This document shows, in pieces, positions 8,204 to 16,310 of a stretch of 64,000 nucleotides of DNA. Below the pieces are notes generated by a model. It had not been told where the DNA came from and searched no databases. It worked only from the letters and a program-made list of their open reading frames with translations. Origin of the DNA: Ruminococcus sp. (GTDB taxonomy: Bacteria > Bacillota > Clostridia > Oscillospirales > Ruminococcaceae). Every line of letters begins with the position of its first letter. Position 1 is the stretch's first letter. The position numbers were made by a program, and so were the translations under genes. Location: contig JAFXCR010000016.1 of NCBI GenBank assembly GCA_017516465.1, forward strand, positions 1-64,000, in the 5' to 3' direction.

Positions 8204-8824
8204 ATGAATAATACTTACAGACAGCACGAAAAAAACAATGGTTACACATCTTTCGATGGCAAAAAATTGAAAACTATGAAAGCTTTTTCAGCAGTTTTTA
8301 CACTCGTGGTAATGGGATTAATGCTCTTTATGATGGGAACTTTCGCTGAAAGAAGCATTGAAAATCATAAAAATCAATGTACTGTTCCGATCAAAGCTGT
8401 TGTAAAAGATTTTGTCAGATCCAATAAGGAAAACAGCTCAGACGTTGCTCCCATATACGAATTCAATTTTTATGGTACAAAATATTCTGTAAAAAGCAAT
8501 TCGTATTTAGATCCGAACCTTTATGATATCGGTGATACGGTAGATATTTATATAAATCCGCTGGATCCCAATATAATCTTCAATCCCGAGGATGGGGCTG
8601 ATGAATCTATACCTAAAATCTTCAAGGTTATAGGCTATATAATTTGGGGCTTAGCCGGTCTGGTCATAATTATTACGATTGTAAAAAATGTGCATAGTCG
8701 TGTTCCGGTAAATCACCTTGATGATGTTTCGGATAAATGCGTCGATGAAGTTTCGACATTTGAGGAAGCCTCAGACTGTATTGACGAGGTTTCGGTATAC
8801 GATGAAACTGATGGATATCAGTAA
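8204..8824 (+). CDS. DUF3592-like membrane protein, copy 1
   Basis: 206 residues; the ATG at 8204 follows AAGGTGAT and is chosen over a GTG at 8195. Topology: cytoplasmic N-terminus, helix (about 28-48), an extracytoplasmic beta domain of DUF3592 type (APIYEFNFYGTKY...DIGDTVDIYINPLDP), second helix (about 138-158), then an acidic cytoplasmic tail with NHLDDVS, CVDEVS and CIDEVS repeats ending DGYQ. It is the most divergent of three tandem paralogues. The function of the family is not known. Confidence 0.8.
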   Translation: MNNTYRQHEKNNGYTSFDGKKLKTMKAFSAVFTLVVMGLMLFMMGTFAERSIENHKNQCTVPIKAVVKDFVRSNKENSSDVAPIYEFNFYGTKYSVKSNSYLDPNLYDIGDTVDIYINPLDPNIIFNPEDGADESIPKIFKVIGYIIWGLAGLVIIITIVKNVHSRVPVNHLDDVSDKCVDEVSTFEEASDCIDEVSVYDETDGYQ

Positions 8825-8847
8825 GAAGATTTTGTGAGGTGAATAAT

Positions 8848-9399
8848 ATGAGTAACTCGTCCAAAAAAAATACAGTAAATATCAAACCAGTAGATAGTTA
8901 TGGTGTTGTTTTTTTATTTATATTAATCGGATGTTTCTTTTTCTTTAATGACAAGTTTATGTCAACTTCTTTTGAAGATTTTAAAAAAAACTGCTCATTC
9001 TCAACAACAGCCACTGTCACGAATCTTAATGAACGCAGTTCAAAGGCTGCTCCGGTATTTGAATTCAAATTCCAAAACAGAAACTACAAATATACAGGTG
9101 ATGTTTATAAAAAAAAGGGTACATATGAAATCGGGGATACTGTGAAAATCTATATAGATCCGATGCTGCCTTCCCGTTTTTACATTCCCGGCTATACCAA
9201 AGGAGAAACATCGAACAAAATTATTAGAATAATCACTAAGGTATTCGGTGTGCTGATGTGGATCGCCAGCGTTTTAACGTTCTTTACCGTGTCAGAGGTA
9301 AAAAAGAATGGCGGTAAACAAACAAATCATCTTGACGATGTATCTTACGATACCATTGATGAGATTTCCACTTATGAAGAAAATGATGAATATCAGTAA
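8848..9399 (+). CDS. DUF3592-like membrane protein, copy 2
   Basis: 183 residues, from an ATG with GAGGTGA 5 nt upstream (the GTG at 8839 overlaps that site). It has the same plan as copy 1: helix about 20-36, a beta domain with APVFEFKFQNRNY, helix about 130-150, and an acidic tail NHLDDVSYDTIDEISTYEE ending EYQ. Its central segment (9079-9211) is almost identical in DNA to copy 3 while the flanks differ. Confidence 0.8.
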   Translation: MSNSSKKNTVNIKPVDSYGVVFLFILIGCFFFFNDKFMSTSFEDFKKNCSFSTTATVTNLNERSSKAAPVFEFKFQNRNYKYTGDVYKKKGTYEIGDTVKIYIDPMLPSRFYIPGYTKGETSNKIIRIITKVFGVLMWIASVLTFFTVSEVKKNGGKQTNHLDDVSYDTIDEISTYEENDEYQ

Positions 9400-9422
9400 G
9401 GTGATTATGTTAGGTGACAAAT

Positions 9423-9974
9423 ATGAGCAGCTCAGAAAATAATTCCACTGTTAAAACTGAACCTGTAAGCTATTTCAAGGTGGCATTAATTTTAATAATA
9501 TTCGGATGTGTAATGCTATATTTTGGGATGAGTGATAGTACTCATTATGATGAGTTGAAAAAAGACTGTTCCTTCTCAACAAAAGCCACTGTAACAAGAC
9601 TTAATGAAAAGGGTTCAAAAATTGCTCCGGTATTTGAATTTGAATATCAGGGAAGAAACTACAAATATACAGGTGATGTTTATAAAAAAAAGGGTACATA
9701 TGAGATCGGGGATACTGTGAAAATCTATATAGATCCGATGCTGCCTTCCCGTTTTTACATTCCCGGCTATACCAAAGGAGAGACATGGAGTAAATTTTGC
9801 CATATATTCGCAATTATATTTGCTCTACTGTTATTTGGCATGGGCATTTTTATCTTAGTTTTGGCATTTTTGGACAAAAAGTACAGCGATAGTACAATTA
9901 ATCATCTTGACGATGTATCAGCTGATTGCATTGACGAGATTTCAACATACGAAGAAACGGATGATTATCAATAA
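9423..9974 (+). CDS. DUF3592-like membrane protein, copy 3
   Basis: 183 residues, ATG preceded by TAGGTGA (9411-9417). Two membrane helices flank a DUF3592-type domain (APVFEFEYQGRNYKYTG, then DTVKIYIDPMLPSRFY), with the shared acidic tail NHLDDVSADCIDEISTYEE ending DYQ. Last of the tandem trio, 30 nt before the carboxynorspermidine synthase gene. The tail repeated in all three copies suggests a common cytoplasmic partner. Confidence 0.8.
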   Translation: MSSSENNSTVKTEPVSYFKVALILIIFGCVMLYFGMSDSTHYDELKKDCSFSTKATVTRLNEKGSKIAPVFEFEYQGRNYKYTGDVYKKKGTYEIGDTVKIYIDPMLPSRFYIPGYTKGETWSKFCHIFAIIFALLLFGMGIFILVLAFLDKKYSDSTINHLDDVSADCIDEISTYEETDDYQ

Positions 9975-10004
9975 GACAATATTAAATTTCAGGAGGAAAA
10001 TAAA

Positions 10005-10616
10005 ATGAAAAAATGTATGATTATCGGCTGCGGAGGAGTAGCTTCCGTAGCAATCCACAAGTGCTGTCAGAACAGCGAGGTTTTCGAGGGAATTATGATC
10101 GCAAGCCGTACAAAATCCAAATGCGATGCCCTTAAAGAAAAGCTCCAGCCTACTACAAAAACAGTTATCGAAACTGCTCAGGTAAATGCTGATAACGTTG
10201 ATGAGCTTATTGCTCTTATCGAGAGCTACAAGCCTGATGTTGTGCTCAATCTTGCACTTCCCTATCAGGATCTCACTATCATGGACGCTTGTCTCGCTAC
10301 AAAAACTCACTACGTTGATACAGCAAACTACGAACCCCTTGATACTGCAAAATTCGAGTACAAGTGGCAGTGGGCATACCGTGAGAAGTTTGAAAAGGCT
10401 GGAATCACTGCTCTCCTCGGAAGCGGCTTTGATCCCGGTGTTACAGGTGTATTCTCCGCATACGCTATGAAGCATCACTTCGATGAAATAAATTACATCG
10501 ACATCCTTGACTGCAACGGCGGCGATCACGGTTATCCGTTTGCAACAAACTTCAACCCTGAAATCAACATCCGTGAGGTTTCTGCAAAGGGAAGCTACAT
10601 CGAGGATGGCAAGTGA
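10005..10616 (+). CDS. carboxynorspermidine synthase, N-terminal part (frame broken)
   Basis: Saccharopine-dehydrogenase-like enzyme that reductively joins aspartate semialdehyde to putrescine (or diaminopropane) to form carboxy(nor)spermidine. This half carries the NAD(P) Rossmann motif IIGCGGVAS (about 6-14), SRTKSKC and the active-site region GSGFDPGVTGVF. The frame stops at TGA (10614-10616) right after SYIEDGK, where relatives continue with Trp-Ile-Glu. Restoring one G (TGG instead of TG) rejoins it to the 10613 frame with a normal total of about 400 residues. Either a sequencing error, a real frameshift, or a split gene. Confidence 0.85.
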   Translation: MKKCMIIGCGGVASVAIHKCCQNSEVFEGIMIASRTKSKCDALKEKLQPTTKTVIETAQVNADNVDELIALIESYKPDVVLNLALPYQDLTIMDACLATKTHYVDTANYEPLDTAKFEYKWQWAYREKFEKAGITALLGSGFDPGVTGVFSAYAMKHHFDEINYIDILDCNGGDHGYPFATNFNPEINIREVSAKGSYIEDGK

Positions 10617-11206
10617 TCGAAACTGAGCCTATGGAAATCAAGCGTGTGTATGACTTCAAGGGCGTCGGCGAAAAGGATATGTATCTTCTCCACCACGAAG
10701 AACTTGAATCTCTCGCTCTCAATATCAAGGGCATCAAGAGAATCCGCTTCTTTATGACATTCGGTCAGAGCTATCTCACACATCTCAAGTGCCTTGAAAA
10801 TGTAGGTATGACTTCTATTGAGCCTATCATGTACGAGGGTAAGGAAATCGTTCCGCTTCAGTTCCTCAAGGCAGTTCTTCCGGATCCGGCTTCACTCGGC
10901 CCAAGAACAGTCGGCAAGACAAATATCGGCTGTATCTTCCGTGGAAAGAAGGACGGCAAGGACAAGAATTACTACCTCTACAATATCTGCGATCATCAGG
11001 AATGCTACAAGGAAGTCGGTTCACAGGCTATTTCCTACACAACAGGAGTTCCGGCAATGATCGGTGCAATGATGATCATGACAGGTCAGTGGAACAAGGC
11101 TGGCGTATACAATATCGAAGAATTTGATCCCGATCCGTTTATGGAAGCTCTAAACAAATGGGGACTCCCATGGGAAGAAGATTTCAACCCTGTTCTTGTT
11201 GACTGA
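10613..11206 (+). CDS. carboxynorspermidine synthase, C-terminal part
   Basis: 197-codon frame continuing the same enzyme: IETEPMEIKRVYDFKG, then the substrate-domain segments FMTFGQSYLTHLKCLENVG, LGPRTVGKTNIGC and YTTGVPAMIGAMMIMTGQW. A GTG at 10613 overlaps the TGA of the first half (GTGA), and a GAGG lies a few nt upstream, so ribosomes ending the first half could restart here and give two subunits. The simpler reading is one gene with a missing base. The partner decarboxylase nspC is three genes downstream. Confidence 0.8.
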   Translation: MIETEPMEIKRVYDFKGVGEKDMYLLHHEELESLALNIKGIKRIRFFMTFGQSYLTHLKCLENVGMTSIEPIMYEGKEIVPLQFLKAVLPDPASLGPRTVGKTNIGCIFRGKKDGKDKNYYLYNICDHQECYKEVGSQAISYTTGVPAMIGAMMIMTGQWNKAGVYNIEEFDPDPFMEALNKWGLPWEEDFNPVLVD

Positions 11207-11219
11207 GGAGGAAACGTAA

Positions 11220-11429
11220 ATGAATTTAAACGAAATTCTTACACAATATATAAATGAAAAATGTATACTTGGTACCCTCGATCAGAGTTCTTATAACGGC
11301 GTTATCGAGGAAATCGGCGAGGGCTGGATAAGATTCGTGGATGATGCACGTTTCGAGTGTATAATTCCGATATCATCCATCGCCTATGTACGCAAGACAG
11401 AACGCAGAGAAAAGAAAAAGCGCGATTAA
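11220..11429 (+). CDS. small Sm-like (LSM-fold) protein
   Basis: 69 residues, ATG 6 nt after GAGGAG. The pattern is a short N-terminal helix (LNEILTQYINEKC), then five predicted beta-strands with TLDQSSYNGVIEEIGEGWIRF and IPISSIAYV, then a basic tail ERREKKKRD. This is the outline of a bacterial Sm-like/Hfq-like fold, and the tail would suit RNA binding. It lies 13 nt after carboxynorspermidine synthase. The fold is an inference from the pattern and the RNA role is speculative. Confidence 0.65.
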   Translation: MNLNEILTQYINEKCILGTLDQSSYNGVIEEIGEGWIRFVDDARFECIIPISSIAYVRKTERREKKKRD

Positions 11430-11454
11430 TAATTATTATAAAGGAGTATTTAAA

Positions 11455-12102
11455 ATGAAAAAAGTATTAGCATTAGCATTTTCCGCACTGTTTATCTTTA
11501 CAGGATGCGGAAAGGACATAAGCACAGACGAAAAAACTTCAAAATCAGACACTTCTGTTTCAGATGATACATCCACAGGCGGAGAATTTGTAATCACGCT
11601 CTATCCGGAGTATGCTCCTATAACATGCGAAAACTTTGAAAATCTCGTAAGCGACGGCTTCTATGACGGACTTATATTCCACCGTGTAGTTGAAGGATTC
11701 ATGGCTCAGGGCGGTGATCCTCAGGGCACAGGCATGGGCGGAAGCAAGGAAACTATCAAGGGAGAATTTTCCTCAAACGGCGTAGGCAACACACTTTCTC
11801 ACAAGAGAGGTATTGTTTCAATGGCAAGAAGTAATAAGCCTGACAGTGCTTCAAGTCAGTTCTTTATCTGCTATGACGATTCATGCTCCTTCCTCGATGG
11901 AAACTACGCTGCATTCGGTGAAGTAACTGAGGGTATGGAGGTTGTTGATGATTTCCTTAAAGTTCCTCGTTCACTTGGCAGTGACAATGCTATTTCATCA
12001 CCTAACTCACCTATCAGAATTAAAGAAGCTGTAATGATCGAGGATGATGAGAACGGAAATCCGAGAGTTCAGGTGACAATGAACGAATTCCTTGAAGACT
12101 GA
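11455..12102 (+). CDS. cyclophilin-type peptidyl-prolyl isomerase, lipoprotein
   Basis: 215 residues. The ATG at 11455 (AAGGAG, 8 nt upstream) gives a lipoprotein signal ending FTGC; longer upstream frames lack this. After a Ser/Thr linker the cyclophilin domain runs from about residue 42: ITLYPEYAPITCENFENLV, FHRVVEGFMAQGGDP, SMARSNKPDSASSQFFI and the AAFGEVTEGMEVV end. Probably folds secreted proteins at the membrane surface. It overlaps no gene but ends 1 nt before the nspC start, so it is translated with the polyamine genes; any link to polyamines is unclear. Confidence 0.92.
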   Translation: MKKVLALAFSALFIFTGCGKDISTDEKTSKSDTSVSDDTSTGGEFVITLYPEYAPITCENFENLVSDGFYDGLIFHRVVEGFMAQGGDPQGTGMGGSKETIKGEFSSNGVGNTLSHKRGIVSMARSNKPDSASSQFFICYDDSCSFLDGNYAAFGEVTEGMEVVDDFLKVPRSLGSDNAISSPNSPIRIKEAVMIEDDENGNPRVQVTMNEFLED

Positions 12103-12103
12103 A

Positions 12104-13240
12104 ATGAATAAAATCACAGAATTAAAGAAACTTCAGACTCCGTGTTATGTAATCGACGAGGAAAAGCTTATACAGAATCTTGAAATACTTCACGGAGTTG
12201 AGCAGCGTACAGGAGCGAAAATTCTCCTTGCACAGAAAGCCTTTTCATGCTATCACGTCTATCCGGTCATAGGGAAATACCTCTCAGGAACGGCGTGCAG
12301 CGGACTTTTCGAGGCTCGTCTCGGCTTTGAGGAAATGGGAAAGGAAAATCATGTTTTTTCTGCGGCATACCGTGAAAATGAGATTGATGAAATTATCTCC
12401 TACTGCGGACATATCATTTTTAATTCCTTCACACAGCTTGACAAATACCGTGACAGGGTATTGAAAGCCGGAAAGAAAATCGGTCTGCGTATTAATCCGG
12501 AATTATCAACTCAGGAAGGACATGAAATATACGATCCATGTTCACCGAAATCACGTCTCGGAATAACAAACAAAAACTTCCGCCGTGATGATCTCGATGG
12601 CGTTTCAGGGCTTCATTTTCACACTTTATGTGAGCAGAATTCCGATGATCTTGAGCGAACATTACAGGCAATCGAAGATAAATTCGGTGATATACTGCCG
12701 AAAATGGAATGGATCAACTTCGGCGGAGGACATCACATCACACGAGAGGACTACGACATTACGCTTCTTGAAAAGTGCATAAAACGGATGCAGGACAAAT
12801 ACGGGTTGGAGGTATATCTCGAACCGGGCGAAGCAATTGCACTCAATGCCGGATTTCTTGTAACTGAGGTGCTGGATCTCACTGAAAACGATATGCCTAT
12901 CGCAATTCTGGACACATCTGCTGCGTGTCATATGCCGGATGTTCTCGAAATGCCGTACAGACCGCCGCTTATAGACTCCGGAGAACTTGGTGAAAAGCCT
13001 TATTCGTATCGTCTCGGCTCGCAAACCTGTCTTGCCGGAGACGTTATCGGCGAATACTCTTTCGATGAACCGTTGAACATCGGTGACAAGCTTGTATTTA
13101 GTGACATGGCGATATATTCTATGGTCAAGAACAACACATTCAACGGAATGCCTCTTCCGGATATCGTTCTGAGGAAATCAGACGGAACATTCAAAACACT
13201 GAATAAATTTGGCTACAATGATTTTAAATCCAGACTGTAA
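12104..13240 (+). CDS. nspC: carboxynorspermidine decarboxylase
   Basis: PLP enzyme with the alanine-racemase-type barrel that converts carboxy(nor)spermidine to (nor)spermidine. The N-terminal TPCYVIDEEKL is followed by the PLP lysine in ILLAQKAFSCY (Lys45), then HFHTLCEQNSDDLE, WINFGGGHHIT, the PLP-phosphate region EPGEAIALNAG and the C-terminal QTCLAGDVIGEY that supplies the active-site Cys and Asp. 378 residues, normal for NspC. ATG at 12104 is chosen; a TTG at 12092 lies inside the previous gene. With the synthase upstream it forms a second spermidine route. Confidence 0.94.
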   Translation: MNKITELKKLQTPCYVIDEEKLIQNLEILHGVEQRTGAKILLAQKAFSCYHVYPVIGKYLSGTACSGLFEARLGFEEMGKENHVFSAAYRENEIDEIISYCGHIIFNSFTQLDKYRDRVLKAGKKIGLRINPELSTQEGHEIYDPCSPKSRLGITNKNFRRDDLDGVSGLHFHTLCEQNSDDLERTLQAIEDKFGDILPKMEWINFGGGHHITREDYDITLLEKCIKRMQDKYGLEVYLEPGEAIALNAGFLVTEVLDLTENDMPIAILDTSAACHMPDVLEMPYRPPLIDSGELGEKPYSYRLGSQTCLAGDVIGEYSFDEPLNIGDKLVFSDMAIYSMVKNNTFNGMPLPDIVLRKSDGTFKTLNKFGYNDFKSRL

Positions 13241-13264
13241 ACTGACAACCGGAGGATTATTCTT

Positions 13265-15793
13265 ATGCAAAAGAAAAAATTCAATATAACCGGAATGACC
13301 TGTTCAGCCTGCCAATCTCATGTTGAAAAGGCTGTCAGCCGGCTTGCCGGTGTATCCAAGGTCAATGTGAATCTACTCCGCAATTTTATGGAAGTCGAAT
13401 TTGATGAGACCATAACCGGAACAGATAAGATTATACAAGCAGTTGAAAGTGCCGGATACGGAGCTTCAGAAAAAGGTGTACAGTCAAAATCAGACAATAC
13501 AGAAACAGACATGGAAAGTGATCATCTCCAAAAGATGAAACAATGTCTTATACGCTCGGTATTGTTTTTAATACCGCTATTCTACATCTGCATGGGACAC
13601 ATGATTAATGCTCCTCTGCCAGTATTTCTTACCGGACGTGAGAATATGATGCTCCTTGCACTTACTCAGCTACTTCTCACGATACCGATTATAGCACTGA
13701 ATTTTCATTTCTTCCGCAATGGATTCCGAAATCTTCTCAGACGTGCACCGAATATGGACAGCCTTATTGCTCTCGGTGCTTCTGCCGCATTCATATACAG
13801 CATATACGGAACGTATATGACTGCTTACCACATCGGTCACGGCAATCTATCAGAAGCAAATGAATTCATAGGTAATCTTTACTACGAATCCTGTGGAATG
13901 ATTCTAACGCTTATTACTGTCGGTAAATATCTCGAAGCAAAAAGCCGGAGAAAAACTTCTGACGCAGTCAGCAGACTTATTGATCTTGCTCCGAAAACAG
14001 CTATTGTTCTCAGAAACGGTACGGAAACTGAAATTCCTGCTTCTGAAATAGAAGTCGGAGATATTTTTATTCTGAAAGCAGGAGCATCTGTCCCCTGCGA
14101 TGGTACTATTCTTGAAGGAAATTGTTCTGTTGACCAGTCAGCTCTGACAGGTGAGAGTATTCCGGTGGAAAAATCTGCCGGAGATACACTCATGAGTGCA
14201 AGCGTTTCTACCGGAGGTTTCGTGAAATGCCGCTGTGACCGCACTGAAAAGGACTCCACGCTTTCACGGATTATTGCACTCGTTGAAGAAACTTCGGCTT
14301 CAAAAGCTCCGATAGCACGTCTTGCTGACAAAATAAGCGGTATTTTCGTGCCTGTCGTTATTGCAATTTCACTTATTTCCGGTGGTATATGGATTGTTGT
14401 TACAGGCGATTTTCCTGCCGCACTGACCGCCGCAATTTCGGTTCTGGTTATCTCGTGTCCATGCTCACTCGGACTTGCAACTCCTACTGCAATAATGGTC
14501 GGAACAGGCAGAGGTGCACAGCTCGGAATCCTCGTGAAATCGGCAGAAAGCCTTGAAACAGCACACCATGTCACAACTGTTGTCCTCGATAAAACAGGAA
14601 CCTGCACAGAAGGTAAACCGGCTGTACAGTCGGTATTTACCGCAAATTTCTCCGAAAAGCAGCTTCTCTCTCTTGTCGGAGCTGTCGAAGCAAATTCATC
14701 CCACCCTCTCGCTGGAGCAATTACTAATTACTGCGTCCAGAAGAAGATTATACCGGAGAACTGCACTGATTATACTGAAACTCCCGGAGGCGGCATCTCA
14801 GGAATTGCCGGCGGCAAAAGAATTCTTGTCGGCAACAGACGTCTCATGGAGCAGAACAATATAGATATATCAGGATTATCGCAAAAGTCTGAAAAAACCG
14901 CATACAAAGGCGGAATTCCTCTTTATATAGCCGTTGACGGTGTTGCAGAAGGATTACTTGTTGTCGCAGATCCTATAAAATCAACGTCAGAAGAAGCTAT
15001 CGCCTTACTGAAAAAAATGGGCGTAAAAACGATTATGCTTACCGGTGATAATTCCAGTACTGCCGAAGCTGTACGTTCTCAGCTCGGAATAGATAAGGTC
15101 TATGCAGAGCTTCTTCCTGAAGACAAAACTCGTATTATCCGCGAGCTTCAGTCATCAGGTGAATGTGTTGCCATGACCGGAGACGGAATCAATGACGCTC
15201 CTGCTCTTGCCGCAGCAGATGTAGGAATCGCTGTGGGGGCAGGAAAAGATATCGCCATAGAATCGGCGGATGTTGTACTGATGAAGAATGATCTCCGTGA
15301 CGCCGCAGAAGCGATCCGACTGAGTCGTGCAACAATGCGGAACATCAAGCAGAATCTTTTCTGGGCTTTGATTTACAATTCTCTGGGAATCCCTCTGGCG
15401 GCAGGTGCTTTTTACCCGATTACCGGCTGGCAGCTTAATCCCATGTTCGGAGCAGCAGCAATGAGTCTCAGCTCATTCTGTGTAGTAACAAACGCCCTCA
15501 GGCTGAATTTATTCCGCAGCAGCAAAAGCAATATCGCTGGATCACATTCCCAGACAATAGAAATCCCTGAACCGGAGGTGAAAAATATGAAAAAGACAAT
15601 GAAAATCGAAGGCATGATGTGCCAGCACTGTACAGGAATGGTCACTAAGCTTCTCAATGCTATCGACGGCGTATCCGCTGAGGTATCACTTGAGGACAAA
15701 TGTGCATATATTGAGCTTTCAGACAATGTTTCTGATGATATTCTCGTCAAAACTGTCACAGATGCCGGCTATGAAGTGATTAACATTGAATAA
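13265..15793 (+). CDS. copA: copper-exporting P1B-type ATPase with N- and C-terminal metal-binding domains
   Basis: 842 residues. An N-terminal HMA domain with GMTCSACQSHV (about 9-19) is followed by membrane helices and the actuator loop LTGES. The Cu-binding CPC (about 397-399, in SCPCSLGLATPT) sets Cu(I) specificity. The phosphorylation site DKTGTCTEG (Asp near 442), SSHPLA, TGDN and GDGINDAPAL complete the core. Unusually, residues from about 775 form a second HMA domain with GMMCQHCTGM, a CopZ chaperone fused to the end. A strong ribosome site lies inside the gene just before that domain. ATG follows CCGGAGG. It may be transcribed with nspC (24 nt gap). Confidence 0.95.
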   Translation: MQKKKFNITGMTCSACQSHVEKAVSRLAGVSKVNVNLLRNFMEVEFDETITGTDKIIQAVESAGYGASEKGVQSKSDNTETDMESDHLQKMKQCLIRSVLFLIPLFYICMGHMINAPLPVFLTGRENMMLLALTQLLLTIPIIALNFHFFRNGFRNLLRRAPNMDSLIALGASAAFIYSIYGTYMTAYHIGHGNLSEANEFIGNLYYESCGMILTLITVGKYLEAKSRRKTSDAVSRLIDLAPKTAIVLRNGTETEIPASEIEVGDIFILKAGASVPCDGTILEGNCSVDQSALTGESIPVEKSAGDTLMSASVSTGGFVKCRCDRTEKDSTLSRIIALVEETSASKAPIARLADKISGIFVPVVIAISLISGGIWIVVTGDFPAALTAAISVLVISCPCSLGLATPTAIMVGTGRGAQLGILVKSAESLETAHHVTTVVLDKTGTCTEGKPAVQSVFTANFSEKQLLSLVGAVEANSSHPLAGAITNYCVQKKIIPENCTDYTETPGGGISGIAGGKRILVGNRRLMEQNNIDISGLSQKSEKTAYKGGIPLYIAVDGVAEGLLVVADPIKSTSEEAIALLKKMGVKTIMLTGDNSSTAEAVRSQLGIDKVYAELLPEDKTRIIRELQSSGECVAMTGDGINDAPALAAADVGIAVGAGKDIAIESADVVLMKNDLRDAAEAIRLSRATMRNIKQNLFWALIYNSLGIPLAAGAFYPITGWQLNPMFGAAAMSLSSFCVVTNALRLNLFRSSKSNIAGSHSQTIEIPEPEVKNMKKTMKIEGMMCQHCTGMVTKLLNAIDGVSAEVSLEDKCAYIELSDNVSDDILVKTVTDAGYEVINIE
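15587..15793 (+). CDS. copZ: possible free CopZ-like copper chaperone from an internal start in copA
   Basis: Within copA and in the same frame, GGAGGTG (15574-15580) precedes an ATG at 15587 by 6 nt, an ideal initiation site. Translation from it would give a 68-residue HMA protein (MKKTMKIEGMMCQHCTGM...) of exactly CopZ length. A copZ gene seems to have lost its separation from copA but kept its ribosome site, or both products are made. Internal initiation is inferred, not shown. Confidence 0.5.
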   Translation: MKKTMKIEGMMCQHCTGMVTKLLNAIDGVSAEVSLEDKCAYIELSDNVSDDILVKTVTDAGYEVINIE

Positions 15794-15855
15794 CAAAATA
15801 TATAGTAATTTGTAACAAAATATATCTCTTGACTTTGTGCAGATATACAATGCAG

Positions 15856-15884
15856 TTGACAAATCATTTCAAAAATAGTATAAT
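15856..15884 (+). promoter_or_regulatory. promoter of RNase P RNA
   Basis: TTGACA (15856-15861), 17 bp, TATAAT (15879-15884); transcription expected to begin near 15891 at the first base of the RNase P P1 helix. Confidence 0.85.
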
Positions 15885-15890
15885 TATATT

Positions 15891-16230
15891 GAGCAGACTA
15901 TGCGGTAGCGGAAACGTTTATGTTTATGAGGAAAGTCCGGGCATCACAGGGCAGGGTAGCTGCTAACGGCAGCCGAGGGCGACCTTAGGGCAAGTGCAAC
16001 AGAGATATACTGCCTCCTCGTGAGGTGATGGTGGAAAGGCGAGGTAAGAGCTCACCAGAGTACAGGAGACTGTACTGCTATGTAAACCCTATCCGATGCA
16101 ACGTCTATTGGTGCTTTATATCTTAACGTCTGCCCGGCGGATATAAAGTAATGACGGCTTGAGCCTGTTGGCAACGGCAGGCGTAGATAAATTACCGCAC
16201 ACGACAGAACCCGGCTTATCGGTCTGGTCA
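15891..16230 (+). ncRNA. rnpB: RNase P catalytic RNA
   Basis: Removes 5' leaders from tRNA precursors. The universally conserved blocks are present: GAGGAAAGTCCGGGC near 15930 (P4 strand and J3/4) and ACAGAACCCGGCTTA near 16204 (the partner P4 region), with GGTGGAAAGGCGAGGTAAGA between. The ends pair as P1 (CAGAC near 15894 with GTCTG near 16222). Length about 340 nt. P4 and the specificity-domain blocks are laid out as in bacterial A-type RNA, though the subtype was not folded here. Confidence 0.95.
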
Positions 16231-16257
16231 TTTTTACTTCCCAAAATCAGGAAGCAT

Positions 16258-16288
16258 AAAAAAGAGAGCTTTTCAGGCTCTCTTTTTT
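16258..16288. terminator. bidirectional terminator between rnpB and the AraC-type gene
   Basis: AAAAAAGAGAGC (16258-16269) and GCTCTCTTTTTT (16277-16288) form a stem that works in both directions for the convergent rnpB and 16311-17165 genes. Confidence 0.88.
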
Positions 16289-16310
16289 ATTTTGTGCAGT
16301 ATTGCCCTTG

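Noticed and set aside
9942..10529. 195-codon minus-strand frame over the carboxynorspermidine synthase
   Set aside because: Antisense to a clear Rossmann enzyme; rejected as coding.
13882..14607. 241-codon minus-strand frame inside copA
   Set aside because: Antisense shadow of the ATPase core, which has all its motifs in the plus frame; Ser/Thr/Pro-rich shadow composition and no ribosome site.
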